Positions 15,267 to 18,043 of a DNA stretch of 18,043 nucleotides are shown here, piece by piece. Where the stretch lies: contig JALOPY010000003.1 in assembly GCA_025453735.1 (NCBI GenBank), forward strand, positions 1 to 18,043, written 5' to 3'. Origin of the DNA: a bacterium (GTDB taxonomy: Bacteria > Zhuqueibacterota > Zhuqueibacteria > Thermofontimicrobiales > Thermofontimicrobiaceae). Both the position numbers and the translations under genes were made by a program. The notes beneath the pieces are model-generated. The model did not search any database. It saw nothing but the letters and a program-made list of their open reading frames with translations, and was not told the DNA's origin. The number at the start of each line of letters is the position of its first letter. Positions within the stretch are counted from its first letter, which is position 1.

Positions 15267-16160
15267 ATGGCACGAGCAAAATCTAAAGGTTCTATTATTC
15301 TGGAAATTATAATTGTTGTTCTCTTGGTAGCCCTGTTTGCTACAATTTTGTACCCTAAAAAGGTGTGGGAACGGGAGGATAAAAATACTGCTATTTGTCG
15401 CGACAACATGGACCGAATTTTCAAAGCAGAATTAATTTATCAAAAATATCACAACAATTATACCGATACCCTGCAGAACATAATCTCGTTCATTAAAAAT
15501 GACACAACGAAACAGGTCCTGCGTGAATATTTTTTAGCTGATTCAGCATTGGCTGAAAACATGACGACTTTCTTAAAAAAGACTGATGCGGCGGCCGAAA
15601 AGATCGTAAATAATTTAATTGCTGATACACTGATGTACGCCATTATCGAAGCTATCAATTATGATTCAAATTTGGCAACCGTCATCCTGCAGCGTCTCGA
15701 AAAAACACCGTTGAAAGTCGAAGTAGCAGCACAACGAGTTGCGGATAGCAGCGATGTCTTTGTCTTAAATCGACTCAACAATCAAGTTAGCGGATTTGAT
15801 ATTTACAATCCAATAAAAGATGATGATTCTTTAAAGCTTGTTTTTCAGCGAATGATGCCCGAAATTCAGGTTGGTTCATTGCTGGATACTCTTTATTCAT
15901 TAAATACTACCTGGGCTCAAAAAATCGATAGCGCGGTTTTCGCCACGATGGATCGAATGAGTGTTTGCCCGACAGTCAACAAGCCTTATAAAATAACGGT
16001 TATTGATACTTCTGTAATTAAATATGTTGAAATTTCGTGTCCAATTGATTCAAGCGATATTGAAAACATCAAAGGCGATTTTGTCCTGTATCGTTTGGGG
16101 CATTTAAGAATTTCAAATCATGGCAAGATCGAAACCGGCGAGAAAAGTTGGATAAAATAA
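15267..16160 (+). CDS. prepilin-like protein with type IV pilin N-terminal motif
   Basis: The N terminus reads KSKGSIILEIIIVVLLVALF. It looks like a prepilin peptidase site: Gly8 just before the cut, Ser9 as mature residue 1, and Glu13 as mature Glu5, followed by a hydrophobic helix to about residue 30. Glu5 is the hallmark residue of type IV pilins and pseudopilins. The leader is short and basic, as expected. The rest (about 265 residues) is longer than a usual pilin or pseudopilin and has a helical middle section. The C-terminal part has two Cys-Pro motifs (CPTVNKPYKI and SCPIDSSD) and ends 'ISNHGKIETGEKSW', which recalls pilin-like C termini with HG.I..G..SW. AGGAGGG (15257-15263) is a strong ribosome binding site. 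A role in a pilus or DNA-uptake machine is inferred. Confidence 0.75.
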   Translation: MARAKSKGSIILEIIIVVLLVALFATILYPKKVWEREDKNTAICRDNMDRIFKAELIYQKYHNNYTDTLQNIISFIKNDTTKQVLREYFLADSALAENMTTFLKKTDAAAEKIVNNLIADTLMYAIIEAINYDSNLATVILQRLEKTPLKVEVAAQRVADSSDVFVLNRLNNQVSGFDIYNPIKDDDSLKLVFQRMMPEIQVGSLLDTLYSLNTTWAQKIDSAVFATMDRMSVCPTVNKPYKITVIDTSVIKYVEISCPIDSSDIENIKGDFVLYRLGHLRISNHGKIETGEKSWIK

Positions 16161-16322
16161 TCAACGTTCGGGTGTTCGATTGATTCCACCAGTAATTTGC
16201 CAAACGCCGATTGATAAAAACATTATTAAGGACGTGAGATAAAATCGCGTGCCCATTCTTTTCTGATTGACGTTATGGGCAATTGTCGTAATTTCGGGAA
16301 TGACAAAATTATTTAATCTCAT
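16161..16322 (-). CDS. possible small membrane protein (53 aa)
   Basis: In the 275-bp gap before the PilM-like gene the minus strand has a clean frame from ATG (16322-16320) to TGA (16163-16161). It encodes 53 residues: an N-terminal MRLNNFVIPEITT, a basic QKRMGTR stretch, a hydrophobic helix YLTSLIMFLSIGVW (28-41), and a polar Arg-rich tail. The arrangement looks like a small inner-membrane protein. An in-frame stop two codons upstream fixes the start. No good ribosome binding site or promoter is seen. The stop codon abuts that of the convergent prepilin-like gene. Chance is a real alternative for so short a frame. I recognise no family. Confidence 0.4.
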   Translation of the reverse strand: MRLNNFVIPEITTIAHNVNQKRMGTRFYLTSLIMFLSIGVWQITGGINRTPER

Positions 16323-16435
16323 GTCTTAGATATAAAATTATCATCTTGATTTCCTTTGTCGGGGTTGCAATATTATTGGAATTAATTGCAAGTCGCTATA
16401 AGACTTATCATTTGTTTTTAAACAGGAAATAAAGA

Positions 16436-17413
16436 ATGAGCGATAGCCAGGTCAATGTGCAATTGGGAATTTTCGTGAAACAAGATAATGTGAAACTTAT
16501 CGAAGTAGAGAATTCCCCCACGCAGCAGTTTCGGATTAATAAAATTATCCAAACAAAGCTAGACCTTCCATTGGATATAACCACAATAGGTGATGATTCA
16601 AAATTGGCGGTCGTTGGAAATCAGTTGCAGCAGATCATAAAAAGTCATCACCTAAATGTGCAGAATGTTATTTTCACTCTGGATAGTCAGCTAACCGTTG
16701 TTAAAAAGACTCCGTTCGATGAAAGCCTTTCAGACACGGAATTAATTGACCAGGTTGATTGGGAAGTCAAAGAATTTTCATATTCAGACGAAGATAATTA
16801 CATCGTTGATTTTTATAAACTGAAATCTACCAACAAGCGCAACGCCCATGAACTCATTATTGTGGCGATTCGGGAGCAATTGATAAATCACCTGCGAAAG
16901 ATGTTCTCTGCCGCAAAGTTAAAGGTTCGTGTTATCGATCTTGATGTTTTTGCTGCGGCACGGGCAATCGAAGTTAATTATGATTTGCGCATCGGTGACA
17001 TCGTTGCCCTGGTTGAAATTAATCCAACCGGATTCTTATTTACATTGATCGAGGATAAAGAATATTGTCTTTCACAGGAAACGCCGCTCGCCAAATTAAA
17101 TATTCATAGTGATTCTCTGGAATCCTTGGAGCAAGAGGAAATTACTAAAATTATCTCCAAAGAGCTGAGAAGAATTATCCTGGATAATAAATTGGGAGAG
17201 AATATCGAAGATATCAATCGAATTTTTCTCTATGGAGACATGGTAAAAGATGATATTCTGGAAAATTTACAAAACACCTATAATATTCGGATAGACCGGG
17301 CGAATCCATTTCGCCGGTTGCTATTTGCGCCAAACGTTAGTGTTGATGAAAATATCTGGTCACGCCCCGAGACATTTACGGTTTGTGTTGGATCGGCATT
17401 AAGGAAAAAATGA
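16436..17413 (+). CDS. divergent PilM-like type IV pilus assembly protein
   Basis: PilM is a cytoplasmic actin-like (FtsA fold) protein that binds the N-terminal tail of PilN and links the pilus motor to the inner-membrane complex. This 325-aa protein follows the PilM layout: 'LQQIIKSHHLNVQNVIFTLD', then 'IDQVDWEVKEFSYSDEDNYI' and 'VIDLDVFAAARAIEVNY', then a C-terminal 'RIFLYGDM' and 'ANPFRR'. However, the N-terminal 'LGIFVKQDNVKLIEVE' (10-25) replaces the normal phosphate-1 loop (DIGSSSxK), and 'VALVEINPTGFLFTLI' replaces the phosphate-2 loop (DIG). ATP binding is therefore doubtful. AGGAA (16424-16428) gives the ribosome binding site. The next gene encodes a PilN-like start, which supports the call. 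Confidence 0.7.
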   Translation: MSDSQVNVQLGIFVKQDNVKLIEVENSPTQQFRINKIIQTKLDLPLDITTIGDDSKLAVVGNQLQQIIKSHHLNVQNVIFTLDSQLTVVKKTPFDESLSDTELIDQVDWEVKEFSYSDEDNYIVDFYKLKSTNKRNAHELIIVAIREQLINHLRKMFSAAKLKVRVIDLDVFAAARAIEVNYDLRIGDIVALVEINPTGFLFTLIEDKEYCLSQETPLAKLNIHSDSLESLEQEEITKIISKELRRIILDNKLGENIEDINRIFLYGDMVKDDILENLQNTYNIRIDRANPFRRLLFAPNVSVDENIWSRPETFTVCVGSALRKK

Positions 17414-17447
17414 ATTTTACATCACACACGAATTTAGAAAGTTTTCG

Positions 17448-17469
17448 GTAAATTGATTTTTAAATTTAC
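17448..17469. repeat. AT-rich inverted repeat between the PilM-like and PilN-like genes
   Basis: GTAAATT (17448-17454) and AATTTAC (17463-17469) are a perfect 7-bp inverted repeat with an 8-nt centre. It sits in a 102-bp gap, which is long for genes expected to be tightly coupled. It may be an operator or an mRNA hairpin, or chance in AT-rich sequence. Confidence 0.3.
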
Positions 17470-17515
17470 AATTCATAGTCAAAAATAATGTCTAACACTA
17501 TTGAGAGGAGAAGTC

Positions 17516-18043
17516 ATGGTTGACATCAATCTCATTGGAGATGACCAGACTGATTTTGAGGGGGAAGAAAAAAAGCGCGAGTTTCAGAATACGTATGAAA
17601 CCGATTCCAATGAACCAACGCCTTCAAGCTATACCAGCAGAGGGACAATGGATGATGCTGATTATACACTCGGGCGGGGTCGTTCAAAAAAAACGATCTA
17701 CCTTTTGATTTTTAGCAGCATTATTCTTTTAGGAGTTGTCGGATATTTTTTACTGCAACAAGGGAAGGGGAAGAAAACCATTCCTGAAACGACAGCGACA
17801 CAAAATGAAACACTTACTGTTAATGATACCAGCGGCTTTGGCCTGGATAGCCAGCCAGGAACCGCGATGGGTATTGCTCTTGATCCTTCCTTGAGAGAAA
17901 AAATCACCACAAATTATCGCGGGATCAACACGGTAAATACAATAATCAAAACCATACCAGCCAATGTCAATTTCACGATGATTTCCTACAGTGATGGGAA
18001 ATTTTTATTAGAATTTCTGGCAAATAGTGATGCTGATATTAAC
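17516..18043 (+). CDS. PilN-like inner-membrane protein (3' partial)
   Basis: The frame runs from ATG 17516 to the end of the window without a stop (176 residues visible). A strong ribosome binding site, AGAGGAG (17504-17510), precedes it. The first residues MVDINLIGDD recall the INLLP motif by which PilN tails bind PilM. A polar, acidic, Ser/Thr-rich linker then runs to about residue 57. One membrane helix (61-80, YLLIFSSIILLGVVGYFLLQ) follows, then an extracytoplasmic part. The topology, a short cytoplasmic N terminus and one helix right after a PilM-like gene, fits PilN, but the linker is far longer than the roughly 20 residues usual in PilN. It could also be a GspL/PilN-related protein of another system. 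Confidence 0.6.
   Translation, partial: MVDINLIGDDQTDFEGEEKKREFQNTYETDSNEPTPSSYTSRGTMDDADYTLGRGRSKKTIYLLIFSSIILLGVVGYFLLQQGKGKKTIPETTATQNETLTVNDTSGFGLDSQPGTAMGIALDPSLREKITTNYRGINTVNTIIKTIPANVNFTMISYSDGKFLLEFLANSDADIN

Noticed and set aside
1..18043. tRNA, rRNA, CRISPR, insertion sequence or phage genes
   Set aside because: I saw no cloverleaf-like tRNA, no regularly spaced direct repeats, no transposase or integrase motif, and no terminal inverted repeats. Codon style is uniform across the window, so there is no sign of recent transfer.

Overview
The window comes from an AT-rich Gram-negative bacterium. An outer-membrane barrel protein, FtsEX and type IV pilus-like assembly genes show a double-membrane cell. 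The hrcA-grpE-dnaJ order without dnaK, FecR-like and patatin-barrel proteins and general codon style recall the FCB/Calditrichota/KSB1-like part of the tree. That placement is an impression, not a proven assignment. Gene density is high, and I see no rRNA, tRNA, CRISPR array, insertion sequence or phage gene.

Left part (2-3520, + strand): the C-terminal half of DNA gyrase subunit A, then an unrecognised 443-aa helical protein, then an exported FecR-domain protein. This run ends at a strong hairpin terminator (3561-3595), which also separates it from the convergent gene. On the minus strand (6299-3603) lies a large patatin phospholipase joined to POTRA domains and a C-terminal outer-membrane beta-barrel.

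Middle part (6423-11709, + strand): the biotin transporter component BioY, with a near-consensus promoter just upstream of its likely true start. Next come a sugar kinase of the GlcNAc/MurNAc kinase family and anhydro-MurNAc kinase AnmK, which form a peptidoglycan-recycling pair. Then a SAM-dependent methyltransferase, FtsE and FtsX are joined by overlapping start and stop codons. A 5' leader with two mutually exclusive stems precedes the methyltransferase.

Right part (11799-18043, + strand): the heat-shock set hrcA-grpE-dnaJ behind a TTGACA promoter with a dyad at the start site but no recognisable CIRCE. A ComEA-like helix-hairpin-helix protein overlaps dnaJ by ATGA. Then come a long prepilin-like protein, a gap holding a possible 53-aa membrane protein on the minus strand, a divergent PilM-like protein whose two phosphate-binding motifs are degenerate, and the start of a PilN-like protein that runs off the window. 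Together these last genes look like part of a DNA-uptake or type IV pilus-like machine that has moved away from the textbook version. This is the most interesting part of the window.
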